Under the pieces are notes generated by a model, which did no database searches, was not told where the DNA came from, and saw nothing but the letters and a program-made list of their open reading frames with translations. Shown here piece after piece: positions 42,874-51,333 of a DNA stretch of 64,000 nt (its first letter is position 1; every line of letters starts with the position of its first letter). The position numbers and the translations under genes were made by a program. Source of the stretch: CBFFRJ01 sp051486985 (GTDB taxonomy: Bacteria; Pseudomonadota; Gammaproteobacteria; Enterobacterales; Enterobacteriaceae); assembly GCF_051486985.1 (NCBI RefSeq), contig NZ_JAHVDV010000013.1:57634-121633 (forward strand), in the 5' to 3' direction.

Positions 42874-42898
42874 GAGTCGCGGTGCGGCCTTCGCACCA
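42874..42898. other. Partial leuX 3' end: att junction between the two islands
   Basis: GGCCTTCGCACCA (42886-42898) matches GGCCTTCGGCACCA of leuX (18324-18337) with one base missing, and the preceding GAGTCGCGGTGC partly matches GTTCGAGTCC. Immediately downstream are a terminator-like hairpin and TGTCTGAAATCC, as downstream of leuX. It is interpreted as attR of island 1 fused to attL of island 2. Confidence 0.7.
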
Positions 42899-42911
42899 TC
42901 GGAACATCAAT

Positions 42912-42937
42912 AGACGTCAACGGACGTCTTTTTTTGT
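42912..42937 (+). terminator. Terminator-like hairpin beside the second att copy
   Basis: AGACGTC-AACG-GACGTCT followed by seven T residues. Its layout and distance from the att core match the leuX terminator at 18352, but the stem sequence differs (compensating changes). Confidence 0.75.
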
Positions 42938-43021
42938 GTCTGAAATCCAGTATCCGCAAGGCTTTCCTCGCTTTTTCACTCTACCTAAGTCAACCTGATT
43001 CAATCTACATCAACTTACTGA

Positions 43022-43070
43022 TGCGGGTACAACTGCGGGTATATCCCGGTTCGATAATGTTTGTACCCAC
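43022..43070. promoter_or_regulatory. Arm-type sites before integrase 2
   Basis: TGCGGGTA at 43022 and 43034, 12 bp apart, are followed by inverted GTACCCAC at 43063-43070. The layout aligns without gaps to the sites before integrase 1 over about 34 bp, but the core word is GCGGGTA instead of GAGTATA. Confidence 0.55.
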
Positions 43071-43096
43071 ACAGAACTCTTGAAAGGATACTCATC

Positions 43097-44362
43097 ATGG
43101 CTCTGAGTGATGTGAAGGTTCGTTCGGCTAAGCCTGAAGCAAAAGCCTATAAACTTACTGACGGCGACGGTATGGTTTTGCTGGTTCACCCGAATGGCTC
43201 AAAATACTGGCGGCTACGTTACCGCTTTGGTGGCAAAGAGAAGATGCTGGCACTGGGGAAATACCCCGAAGTCTCACTGGCGGATGCAAGGGCACGACGT
43301 GACGATGCGCGTAAGCAGTTAGCTAATGGTGTCGACCCCAGTGAGAGCAAAAAAGCCGTTAAGGTAGAGCAGGAGCAAGAAGTGATAACTTTTGAAGTGG
43401 TAGCCAGAGACTGGCACGCCAGCAATCAAAAGTGGTCTGCATCGCATAGTGCTCGTGTATTGAAAAGCCTCGAAGATAATCTCTTTGCTGCCATTGGTAA
43501 GCGGAACATTGCAGAACTGAAAACGCGAGACCTACTTGTACCCATCAAAGCAGTCGAGTCGTCCGGGCGCCTTGAAGTTGCTGCCCGTTTACAGCAGCGT
43601 ACTACCGCAATTATGCGCTTTGCCGTTCAGAGCGGCTTAATCGACTACAACCCTGCGCAAGAAATTGCCGGTGCGGTGGCTACGGCGAAAAGACAGCATC
43701 GTGCTGCTCTGGAACTCAATCGTATACCTGAATTGCTTCACCGTATCGATCACTATTCTGGAAGACCGTTAACCCGACTGGCTGTCGAACTCACGTTATT
43801 GGTTTTCATCCGTTCAAGCGAGCTGCGTTTTGCCCGCTGGTCAGAAGTCGATTTTGAAACGGCTATGTGGACGATTCCAGGTGAGCGTGAACCGCTGGAA
43901 GGTGTTAAACATTCTCAGCGTGGTTCAAAGATGCGGACGCCACATCTTGTTCCCTTGTCGCGTCAGGCCTTAGCTATTTTGGAAAAGATCAAAGGCATGA
44001 ATGGAAACCGAGAGCTGATCTTCGTTGGCGATCACGATCCGCGTAAGCCGATGAGTGAGAATACGGTGAACAAGGCTTTACGGGTGATGGGCTATGACAC
44101 GAAAACTGAAGTTTGTGGACATGGTTTCAGGACGATGGCGTGTAGTTCACTTATTGAATCAGGATTGTGGTCGAGGGATGCAGTGGAGCGGCAGATGAGT
44201 CACCAAGAGCGTAGTTCTGTACGGGCAGCTTACATCCATAAGGCGGAACATCTGGGAGAGAGGAGACTGATGCTGCAGTGGTGGGCGGATTATCTGGATG
44301 CGAATCGGGAGAAGGGGGTTAGTCCGTTTGATTTTGGAAATAATGGTAATGTGTTGAAATGA
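43097..44362 (+). CDS. P4-type tyrosine integrase, island 2
   Basis: A 421-residue tyrosine recombinase closely related to the one at 18538. Shared blocks include GDGMVLLVHPNGSKYWRLRYRFGGKEKMLALGKYPEVSLADAR, RSSELRFARWSEVDFETAMWTIP, GHGFRTMACSSLIESGLWSRDAVERQMSH and RAAYIHKAEHLGERRLMLQWW (Arg, Arg and Tyr catalytic regions). The ATG at 43097 follows GAAAGGA; the earlier frame from 43061 overlaps the arm sites and is rejected. It should insert at the leuX 3' end. Confidence 0.95.
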   Translation: MALSDVKVRSAKPEAKAYKLTDGDGMVLLVHPNGSKYWRLRYRFGGKEKMLALGKYPEVSLADARARRDDARKQLANGVDPSESKKAVKVEQEQEVITFEVVARDWHASNQKWSASHSARVLKSLEDNLFAAIGKRNIAELKTRDLLVPIKAVESSGRLEVAARLQQRTTAIMRFAVQSGLIDYNPAQEIAGAVATAKRQHRAALELNRIPELLHRIDHYSGRPLTRLAVELTLLVFIRSSELRFARWSEVDFETAMWTIPGEREPLEGVKHSQRGSKMRTPHLVPLSRQALAILEKIKGMNGNRELIFVGDHDPRKPMSENTVNKALRVMGYDTKTEVCGHGFRTMACSSLIESGLWSRDAVERQMSHQERSSVRAAYIHKAEHLGERRLMLQWWADYLDANREKGVSPFDFGNNGNVLK

Positions 44363-44598
44363 TTTAATTATTTATCGATTTTATAATTTAAAAGTGTGCG
44401 CTCGATATGGTCAGCTGACGTGGTTGAAGTGTTTGGGACTTTTTGTGTTTAGTTCAACACTACAAAATAGACGAACCCTTAAGAATTAGTCAGTTGCTGT
44501 GACGTTGGTCATTGCCCGGGAAGATGTGGAAAGCTAAGATAAAGAGTTATGAGCCTTAAATATATGGATAGGCTCGCACAGCGATGGATTAAAACCTA

Positions 44599-47500
44599 AT
44601 GATGACTAAATCCAATTTTGAGTTCCTGAAGGGCGTCAACGATTTCACCTATGCCATCGCCTGTGCGGCGGAAAATAATTACCCGGATGATCCCAACACC
44701 GCACTGGTGAAAATGCGTATGTTTGGCGAAGCGACGGCTAAACACCTTGGCCTGCTGCTGGATATCCCCCTCTGTGAGAATCAACACGATCTTCTGCGTG
44801 AACTGGGCAAAATTTCCTTTGTTGATGACAACATCCTTTCTGTATTCCATAAATTGCGCCGAATTGGTAACCAGGCCGTCCACGAATACCATAATGATTT
44901 GGATGATGCCCAGATGTGCCTGCGCCTGGGTTTCCGTCTTGCCGTCTGGTATTACCGGTTGGTAACCAAAGATTACGACTTTCCTGTGCCGGTTTTTGTG
45001 CTGCCTGAGCACGGTGAGGATCGCTACCACGCCGAAGTTCTCACCCTCAAACAGCAACTGGAACAGCAGACACAGGAAAAAGTACAAAGCCAGGCAGAAC
45101 TGGAAGCTCAGCAGCAACGATTAATTGCACTCAACGGCTACATTGCCGTTCTCGAAGGCAAACAGCAGGAAACCGAAGCACAAACCAAAGCACGCGTGGC
45201 CGCACTGGAAGCGCAACTCGCCGCCAAAAACGCCGAGTTAGCAAAACAAACCGAACAGGAACGCAAGGCATATCATAAAGAGATTATCGACCAGGCTATC
45301 AAGCGCACACTGAATCTCAGCGAGGAAGAAAGCCGCTTCCTGATTGATGCCCAACTGCGTAAAGCGGGCTGGCAGGCCGATAGTAAAACGTTACGTTTCT
45401 CCAAAGGTGAGCGTCCAGAACCGGGTGTAAATAAAGCCATTGCCGAATGGCCAACTGGCAAAGATGAAACCGGGAAGCAAGGTTTTGCGGATTATGTTCT
45501 GTTCGTGGGCCTTAAGCCTATCGCAGTGGTCGAAGCAAAACGTAAAAATATCGATGTTCCCGGCAAACTCAACGAATCGTATCGCTACAGTAAATACTTC
45601 GATAACGCGTTCTTACGCGACACGTTGTTAGAACACTACTCTCCTGATGAAGTACATGAAGCGGTACCTGCTTACGAAATTAGCTGGCAGGACACCAGCG
45701 GCACACAGCGTTTTAAAATCCCCTTTTGCTACTCCACCAACGGGCGTGAATACCGCGCGGCAATGAAGACCAAAAGCGGTATCTGGTATCGCGACGTCCG
45801 CCACACCACCAATATGTCGAAAGCGCTGCCGGAATGGCATCGCCCGGAAGAGCTGCTGGATATGCTGGGCAGCGACCCGCAAAAACAGAATCAGTGGTTT
45901 GCCGATAACCCCGGAATGAGCGAACTGGGTCTGCGTTATTACCAGGAGGATGCCGTTCGCGCGGTAGAGAAGGCCATTGTTAACGGCCAACAAGAGATCC
46001 TGCTGGCAATGGCGACCGGTACCGGTAAAACCCGTACCGCCATCGCCCTGATGTTCCGCCTGATCCAGTCGCAGCGTTTCAAACGCGTCTTGTTCCTGGT
46101 TGATCGTCGCTCGCTCGGCGAGCAGGCGCTGGGATCGTTTGAAGATACACGGATTAACGGCGACACTTTTAACAGCATTTTCGATATCAAAGGATTGACC
46201 GATAAATTCCCGGAAGACAGCACCAAAATTCACGTCGCCACGGTTCAGTCGCTGGTTAAACGCACGCTGCAATCAGATGAACCGATGCCGGTCGGCCGTT
46301 ACGATTGTATTGTCGTCGATGAAGCACATCGCGGCTACATTCTTGATAAAGAGCAGACCGAAGGCGAGCTGCAGTTCCGAAGCCAGCTGGATTATGTTTC
46401 CGCCTACCGCCGCATTCTCGATCATTTCGATGCGGTAAAAATTGCGCTGACCGCCACGCCAGCGCTGCACACGGTAGATATTTTCGGCGAGCCGGTTTAC
46501 CGCTACACCTACCGAACGGCGGTGATCGACGGCTACTTGATCGACCAGGATCCCCCCATTCAGATTGTCACACGTAACGCGCAGGATGGGGTCTATCTTT
46601 CCGAGGGCGAACAGGTGGAGCGCCTGAACCCGCAAGGCGAGCTGATCAACGATACGCTGGCTGACGATCAGGATTTTGAGGTTGCCGATTTTAACCGCGG
46701 CCTGGTGATCCCGGCGTTTAACCGTGCGGTATGCGGTGAGCTCACCAAATACCTGGATCCCACCGGACAGCAAAAAACGCTGGTGTTCTGCGTCACCAAC
46801 GCCCATGCCGACATGGTGGTTGACGAGCTGCGCACCGCGTTTAAGAAAAAGTATCCGCAGCTTGAACACGACGCCATTATCAAGATCACCGGTGATGCCG
46901 ATAAAGACGCGAAGAAAGTGCAAAGCATGATCGTCCGCTTCAACAAAGAGCGGCTACCCAATATTGTGGTTACCGTCGATCTGTTGACCACCGGCGTGGA
47001 TATCCCGTCAATCTGTAATATTGTGTTCCTGCGCAAAGTCAAAAGCCGCATTCTCTACGAGCAGATGAAGGGCCGTGCCACGCGTCTGTGCCCGTCGGTG
47101 GGGAAAACAAGCTTTAAGATTTTCGACTGTGTTGATATCTACAGCTCGCTGGAAAGCGTCGATACCATGCGCCCGGTGGTTGTGCGTCCACAGGTGGAAC
47201 TGCAAACGCTGGTCAATGAAATTACCGACTCAGAAACCTACAAAACCATTGAAGCGGATGGCCGCAGTTTTGCCGAGCACAGCCATGAACAGTTGGTCGC
47301 TAAGTTGCAGAGAATCATCGGCCTCGCCATTTATAACCGCGATCGCAGCGAAGCGGTGGATAAGCAGGTTCGCCGTCTGGACGAGCTGTGCCTGGATGCC
47401 GCGGGCGTCAACTTTGGCGGTCTGGCCTCACGCCTGCGGGAAAAAGGACCGCACTGGAGCGCCGAGATTTTCAATAAGCTTCCCGGCTTTATCGCGCGCC

Positions 47501-48111
47501 TCGAAAGGCTGAAAACCGATATCAACGCCCTGCGCGAGGCCCCTATTTTCCTCGATATTGACGATGAGGTGGTGAGCGTTAAATCGCTGTACGGTGATTA
47601 CGACACGCCGCAGGATTTCCTGGAAGCGTTCGATGCGCTGGTGCAGCACGCTCCTAACGCCCAGCCTGCGCTGCAGGCGGTGATCAATCGTCCGCGCGAC
47701 CTCACCCGTAAAGGGCTGGTGGAATTGCAGGAGTGGTTTGACCGCCAGCATTTTGAAGAGTCCTCCCTGCGCAGCGCATGGAAAGCAACGCGCAATCAGG
47801 ATATCGCCGCCCGGCTGATCGGCCACATCCGTCGTGCGGCGGTGGGCGATGCGCTCAAACCGTTCGACGAGCGTGTCGATCACGCGCTGGCACGTATCAA
47901 GGGCGAGAACGACTGGAGCGATGAACAGCTAAGCTGGCTCGACCGTTTAGCGCAGGCGCTCAAAGAGAAAGTGGTGCTCGACGACGACGTCTTCAAAACC
48001 GGCAATTTCCACCGTCGCGGCGGTAAGCCCATGTTACAGCGCGCCTTTGACGACAACCTCGATAGCGTGCTGGATAAGTTCAGCGCTTACATCTGGGATG
48101 AGCTCGCCTGA
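44599..48111 (+). CDS. hsdR: Type I restriction endonuclease HsdR, EcoKI-like (system 2)
   Basis: Restriction and translocation subunit of 1170 residues, the length of EcoKI HsdR and very close to it over its whole extent (start MMTKSNFEFLKGVNDFTYAIACAAENNYPDDPNTALVKMRMFGEATAKHL). The nuclease core is GFADYVLFVGLKPIAVVEAKRKN. The motor has AMATGTGKTRTAIALM, VVDEAHRGY, ALTATPALH and QMKGRATRLCPS. A coiled coil lies at residues ~155-225. Same strand and order as hsdM-hsdS; type IA family. Confidence 0.97.
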   Translation: MMTKSNFEFLKGVNDFTYAIACAAENNYPDDPNTALVKMRMFGEATAKHLGLLLDIPLCENQHDLLRELGKISFVDDNILSVFHKLRRIGNQAVHEYHNDLDDAQMCLRLGFRLAVWYYRLVTKDYDFPVPVFVLPEHGEDRYHAEVLTLKQQLEQQTQEKVQSQAELEAQQQRLIALNGYIAVLEGKQQETEAQTKARVAALEAQLAAKNAELAKQTEQERKAYHKEIIDQAIKRTLNLSEEESRFLIDAQLRKAGWQADSKTLRFSKGERPEPGVNKAIAEWPTGKDETGKQGFADYVLFVGLKPIAVVEAKRKNIDVPGKLNESYRYSKYFDNAFLRDTLLEHYSPDEVHEAVPAYEISWQDTSGTQRFKIPFCYSTNGREYRAAMKTKSGIWYRDVRHTTNMSKALPEWHRPEELLDMLGSDPQKQNQWFADNPGMSELGLRYYQEDAVRAVEKAIVNGQQEILLAMATGTGKTRTAIALMFRLIQSQRFKRVLFLVDRRSLGEQALGSFEDTRINGDTFNSIFDIKGLTDKFPEDSTKIHVATVQSLVKRTLQSDEPMPVGRYDCIVVDEAHRGYILDKEQTEGELQFRSQLDYVSAYRRILDHFDAVKIALTATPALHTVDIFGEPVYRYTYRTAVIDGYLIDQDPPIQIVTRNAQDGVYLSEGEQVERLNPQGELINDTLADDQDFEVADFNRGLVIPAFNRAVCGELTKYLDPTGQQKTLVFCVTNAHADMVVDELRTAFKKKYPQLEHDAIIKITGDADKDAKKVQSMIVRFNKERLPNIVVTVDLLTTGVDIPSICNIVFLRKVKSRILYEQMKGRATRLCPSVGKTSFKIFDCVDIYSSLESVDTMRPVVVRPQVELQTLVNEITDSETYKTIEADGRSFAEHSHEQLVAKLQRIIGLAIYNRDRSEAVDKQVRRLDELCLDAAGVNFGGLASRLREKGPHWSAEIFNKLPGFIARLERLKTDINALREAPIFLDIDDEVVSVKSLYGDYDTPQDFLEAFDALVQHAPNAQPALQAVINRPRDLTRKGLVELQEWFDRQHFEESSLRSAWKATRNQDIAARLIGHIRRAAVGDALKPFDERVDHALARIKGENDWSDEQLSWLDRLAQALKEKVVLDDDVFKTGNFHRRGGKPMLQRAFDDNLDSVLDKFSAYIWDELA

Positions 48112-48182
48112 CGCGTTATCATCCCAGGCAATTTCTTCTTCTGCGGCCCCGATAAGGGCCGCTGTTTTACATAGGATCTTCA

Positions 48183-49772
48183 ATGAACAATAACGATCTG
48201 GTCGCCAAACTGTGGAAACTGTGCGACAACCTGCGCGACGGCGGCGTCTCCTATCAAAACTATGTCAATGAACTCGCCTCGCTGCTGTTTTTGAAAATGT
48301 GCAAAGAGACCGGCCAGGAAGCGGACTACCTGCCGGAAGGCTACCGCTGGGATGACCTGAAATCGCGTATTGGTCAGGATCAGATGCAGTTCTACCGTAA
48401 CCTGCTGGTTCAGTTAGGCTCAGATGAGAAAAAGCTGGTGCAGGCGGTATTCCATAATGTCAGCACCACCATTGAACAGCCCAAACAGCTGACGGAACTG
48501 GTCAGCTATATGGACGCGCTGGACTGGTACAATGGCGACCACGGCAAGTCCCGCGACGACTTCGGCGATATGTACGAAGGGCTGCTGCAAAAGAACGCTA
48601 ACGAAACCAAATCCGGCGCGGGCCAGTACTTCACCCCGCGTCCGCTGATCAAAACCATTATCCATCTGCTGAAGCCGCAGCCGCGTGAAGTGGTGCAGGA
48701 CCCGGCGGCGGGAACGGCGGGCTTTTTGATTGAAGCCGACCGTTACGTGAAATCCCAGACTCACGATCTCGATGACCTGGATGGCGACACCCAAGATTTC
48801 CAGATCCACCGCGCGTTTATCGGCCTTGAACTGGTGCCCGGCACCCGCCGTCTGGCGCTGATGAACTGCCTGCTGCACGATATTGAAGGCAACCTCGACC
48901 ACGGCGGCGCCATCCGTCTGGGCAACACGCTGGGCAGCGACGGTGAAAACCTGCCGAAGGCGCATATTGTCGCCACCAACCCGCCGTTTGGCAGCGCCGC
49001 GGGCACCAACATCACCCGTACCTTCGTGCACCCGACCAGCAACAAACAGCTGTGCTTTATGCAGCATATTATTGAAACCCTGCACGCCGGCGGCCGCGCG
49101 GCGGTGGTGGTGCCGGATAACGTGCTGTTTGAAGGCGGTAAGGGCACCGATATTCGTCGCGACCTGATGGATAAATGCCATCTGCACACCATCCTGCGCC
49201 TGCCGACCGGCATCTTTTACGCCCAGGGCGTCAAAACCAACGTTCTGTTCTTTACCAAAGGCACGGTGGCCAATCCGCATCAGGATAAAAACTGCACCGA
49301 CGACGTGTGGGTGTATGACCTGCGTACCAATATGCCGAGCTTCGGCAAGCGCACGCCGTTTACCGAGCAGCACCTGCAGCCGTTTGAAACCGTCTACGGC
49401 GAAGATCCACACGGCTTAAGCCCGCGTGAAGAAGGCGAATGGAGCTTTAACGCCGAAGAGAGCGAAGTCGCCGACAGCGAAGAGAATAAAAACACCGACC
49501 AGCACCAGGCCACCAGCCGCTGGCGCAAGTTCAGCCGCGAGTGGATCCGCAGCGCGAAATCCGATTCACTGGATATCTCCTGGCTGAAGGATAAAGACAG
49601 CATCGACGCCGACAGCCTGCCTGAGCCGGACGTGCTCGCCGCAGAAGCGATGGGCGAACTGGTCCAGGCGCTGGGCGAGCTGGACGCGCTGATGCGCGAG
49701 CTGGGGGCGGGGGATGAGGCGGATGCGCAGCGTCAGTTGCTGGAAGAAGCGTTTGGCGGGGTGAAGGCATGA
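48183..49772 (+). CDS. hsdM: Type I methyltransferase HsdM, EcoKI-like (system 2)
   Basis: A 529-residue N6-adenine methyltransferase subunit nearly collinear with EcoKI HsdM (MNNNDLVAKLWKLCDNLRDGGVSYQNYVNELASLLFLKMCKETGQ). The SAM motif is VQDPAAGTAGFLIEADRYVKS and the catalytic motif IVATNPPFGSAAGTNITR. AGGATC lies before the ATG. Its stop overlaps the hsdS start (ATGA). Confidence 0.97.
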   Translation: MNNNDLVAKLWKLCDNLRDGGVSYQNYVNELASLLFLKMCKETGQEADYLPEGYRWDDLKSRIGQDQMQFYRNLLVQLGSDEKKLVQAVFHNVSTTIEQPKQLTELVSYMDALDWYNGDHGKSRDDFGDMYEGLLQKNANETKSGAGQYFTPRPLIKTIIHLLKPQPREVVQDPAAGTAGFLIEADRYVKSQTHDLDDLDGDTQDFQIHRAFIGLELVPGTRRLALMNCLLHDIEGNLDHGGAIRLGNTLGSDGENLPKAHIVATNPPFGSAAGTNITRTFVHPTSNKQLCFMQHIIETLHAGGRAAVVVPDNVLFEGGKGTDIRRDLMDKCHLHTILRLPTGIFYAQGVKTNVLFFTKGTVANPHQDKNCTDDVWVYDLRTNMPSFGKRTPFTEQHLQPFETVYGEDPHGLSPREEGEWSFNAEESEVADSEENKNTDQHQATSRWRKFSREWIRSAKSDSLDISWLKDKDSIDADSLPEPDVLAAEAMGELVQALGELDALMRELGAGDEADAQRQLLEEAFGGVKA

Positions 49773-51262
49773 GTGATTTTAAATTCCATACTCCCAACTC
49801 ATGGATATTATCCTCACTGCCAGATATTGCTGGAATCAATATGGGACAATCACCCTCAAGTTCAGATGTTAATGAACAAGGAGAGGGTATTGTCTTTTTC
49901 CAAGGGAAGGCTGAGTTTGGAAAATTGTATCCAACCCCCAGAAAATATTGCACAAAACCAACAAAAATTGCGTCAGCTGGAGATATTTTGCTATCAATAA
50001 GGGCGCCGGTTGGACCAACGAACATTGCCACTGAAACAACGGCGATTGGTCGAGGGCTGGCAGCCATCAGTGCTCACAGTGGTTTAACAGACCCTAAATA
50101 TCTTCTTTACTATTTTAGATGTATAGAGCCGTGGTTAAGTACACAAGGCACGGGGTCTACTTTCAAAGCTATTTCAGGTCAGTTTATTAAGGAATTAAAA
50201 GCCCCATTACCGTCTTTTGCCGAACAAAAAATCATTGCCGAAAAACTCGATACGCTGCTGGCGCAGGTAGACAGCACCAAAGCACGTCTTGAGCAAATCC
50301 CACAAATCCTGAAACGTTTTCGTCAGGCGGTGCTTGAAGAAGCTGTCAGTGGTAGATTAACGGAAAACTGGAGAGATGCGAGCATTAGTGAAAAATCAGC
50401 GGAAGAACTTCTCGTTACCATAAGTAAAACAAGAAAAAAAAATCTTACCAGTGGCGCAGACTCTCTAGCTACAGAGTCTAAGCGATATCTTGCAAAGATT
50501 GACGCCCATCATTTTAATATTCCTGATGTTATTCTTCCAGTTGGATGGAAATGGACTACTTTCTTACAATCGATGGAAAAAGTGGTTGACTGTCATAACA
50601 AAACAGCACCATATACAGAGAAAGGTATTTATCTTATCAGGACACCTGATATTCGTAACGGTATTATTTCATTAAAAAATACTAAATATGTCAATGAAGA
50701 CACCTATAATTTTTGGTCAAAACGATGCCCCCCAAGAAGTGGTGATATAATTTTCACACGAGAAGCTCCTATGGGAGAGGCTGGAATTGTACCTGAGAAT
50801 ACACGTCTCTGCATGGGACAAAGAATGATGCTACTTCGCCCCATGCAGAGCTATCTCAGCAATAAATATGTTTTGCTGAATATTCTATCAATTAGTTTTC
50901 AGGCGAGAATGTTGTCTCAGGCAATAGGTACTGGAGTTAAGCACCTTCGGGTAGCTGATGTCGAATCATTAATGTATCCTTTACCACCACTCCCAGAACA
51001 ACACGAAATCGTCCGCCGCGTCGAGCAACTCTTCGCCTACGCCGACACCATTGAAAAACAGGTCAACAGCGCCCTGACCCGCGTCAACAATCTCACCCAG
51101 TCTATCCTGGCAAAAGCCTTCCGCGGCGAGCTGACCGCCCAGTGGCGTGCTGAAAACCCTGATCTCATCAGCGGTGAAAACAGCGCCGCCGCCCTGCTGG
51201 AAAAAATCAAGGCCGAACGCGCCGCCAGCGGCGGTAAAAAAACCTCGCGTAAAAAAGCGTAA
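49769..51262 (+). CDS. hsdS: Type I specificity subunit HsdS (system 2)
   Basis: A 497-residue DNA-recognition subunit with two TRDs. The central conserved region is PLPSFAEQKIIAEKLDTLLAQVDSTKARLEQIPQILKRFRQAVLEEAVSGRLTE and the C-terminal one PLPPLPEQHEIVRRVEQLFAYADTIEKQVNSALTRVNNLTQSILAKAFRGELTAQWR, as in EcoKI. The TRD-coding parts (49780-50220 and 50370-50990) are AT-rich, whereas the conserved parts match the GC-rich hsdM, a sign of recombination that changes specificity. The recognition sequence cannot be read from this. Confidence 0.95.
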   Translation: MSDFKFHTPNSWILSSLPDIAGINMGQSPSSSDVNEQGEGIVFFQGKAEFGKLYPTPRKYCTKPTKIASAGDILLSIRAPVGPTNIATETTAIGRGLAAISAHSGLTDPKYLLYYFRCIEPWLSTQGTGSTFKAISGQFIKELKAPLPSFAEQKIIAEKLDTLLAQVDSTKARLEQIPQILKRFRQAVLEEAVSGRLTENWRDASISEKSAEELLVTISKTRKKNLTSGADSLATESKRYLAKIDAHHFNIPDVILPVGWKWTTFLQSMEKVVDCHNKTAPYTEKGIYLIRTPDIRNGIISLKNTKYVNEDTYNFWSKRCPPRSGDIIFTREAPMGEAGIVPENTRLCMGQRMMLLRPMQSYLSNKYVLLNILSISFQARMLSQAIGTGVKHLRVADVESLMYPLPPLPEQHEIVRRVEQLFAYADTIEKQVNSALTRVNNLTQSILAKAFRGELTAQWRAENPDLISGENSAAALLEKIKAERAASGGKKTSRKKA

Positions 51263-51296
51263 TGATGGTCATCGGCCATCGCTGACTCGAGTCGTT

Positions 51297-51329
51297 TTAG
51301 CGCTCCCAACTCTTTATTGGGAGCGCTAA
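51297..51329. terminator. Bidirectional terminator between hsdS and druE
   Basis: A perfect 13-bp stem, TTAGCGCTCCCAA (51297-51309) with TTGGGAGCGCTAA (51317-51329), lies between convergent genes. T and A runs are short, so it may act by structure rather than as a classical intrinsic terminator on both strands. Confidence 0.7.
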
Positions 51330-51333
51330 TGCA

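Larger units (their letters stand above)
18338..42898. mobile_element. Integrative island 1 at leuX
   Basis: A 24.5-kb element runs from the intact leuX 3' end to a partial copy of that end (GGCCTTCGCACCA, 42886-42898, one base short of GGCCTTCGGCACCA). It begins with a P4-type integrase. Paired GAGTATAC sites spaced 12 bp apart lie at both ends (18462/18474 and 42803/42815). Cargo is mostly genome defence and CP4-57-like genes. Borders are inferred from these sites. Confidence 0.75.
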
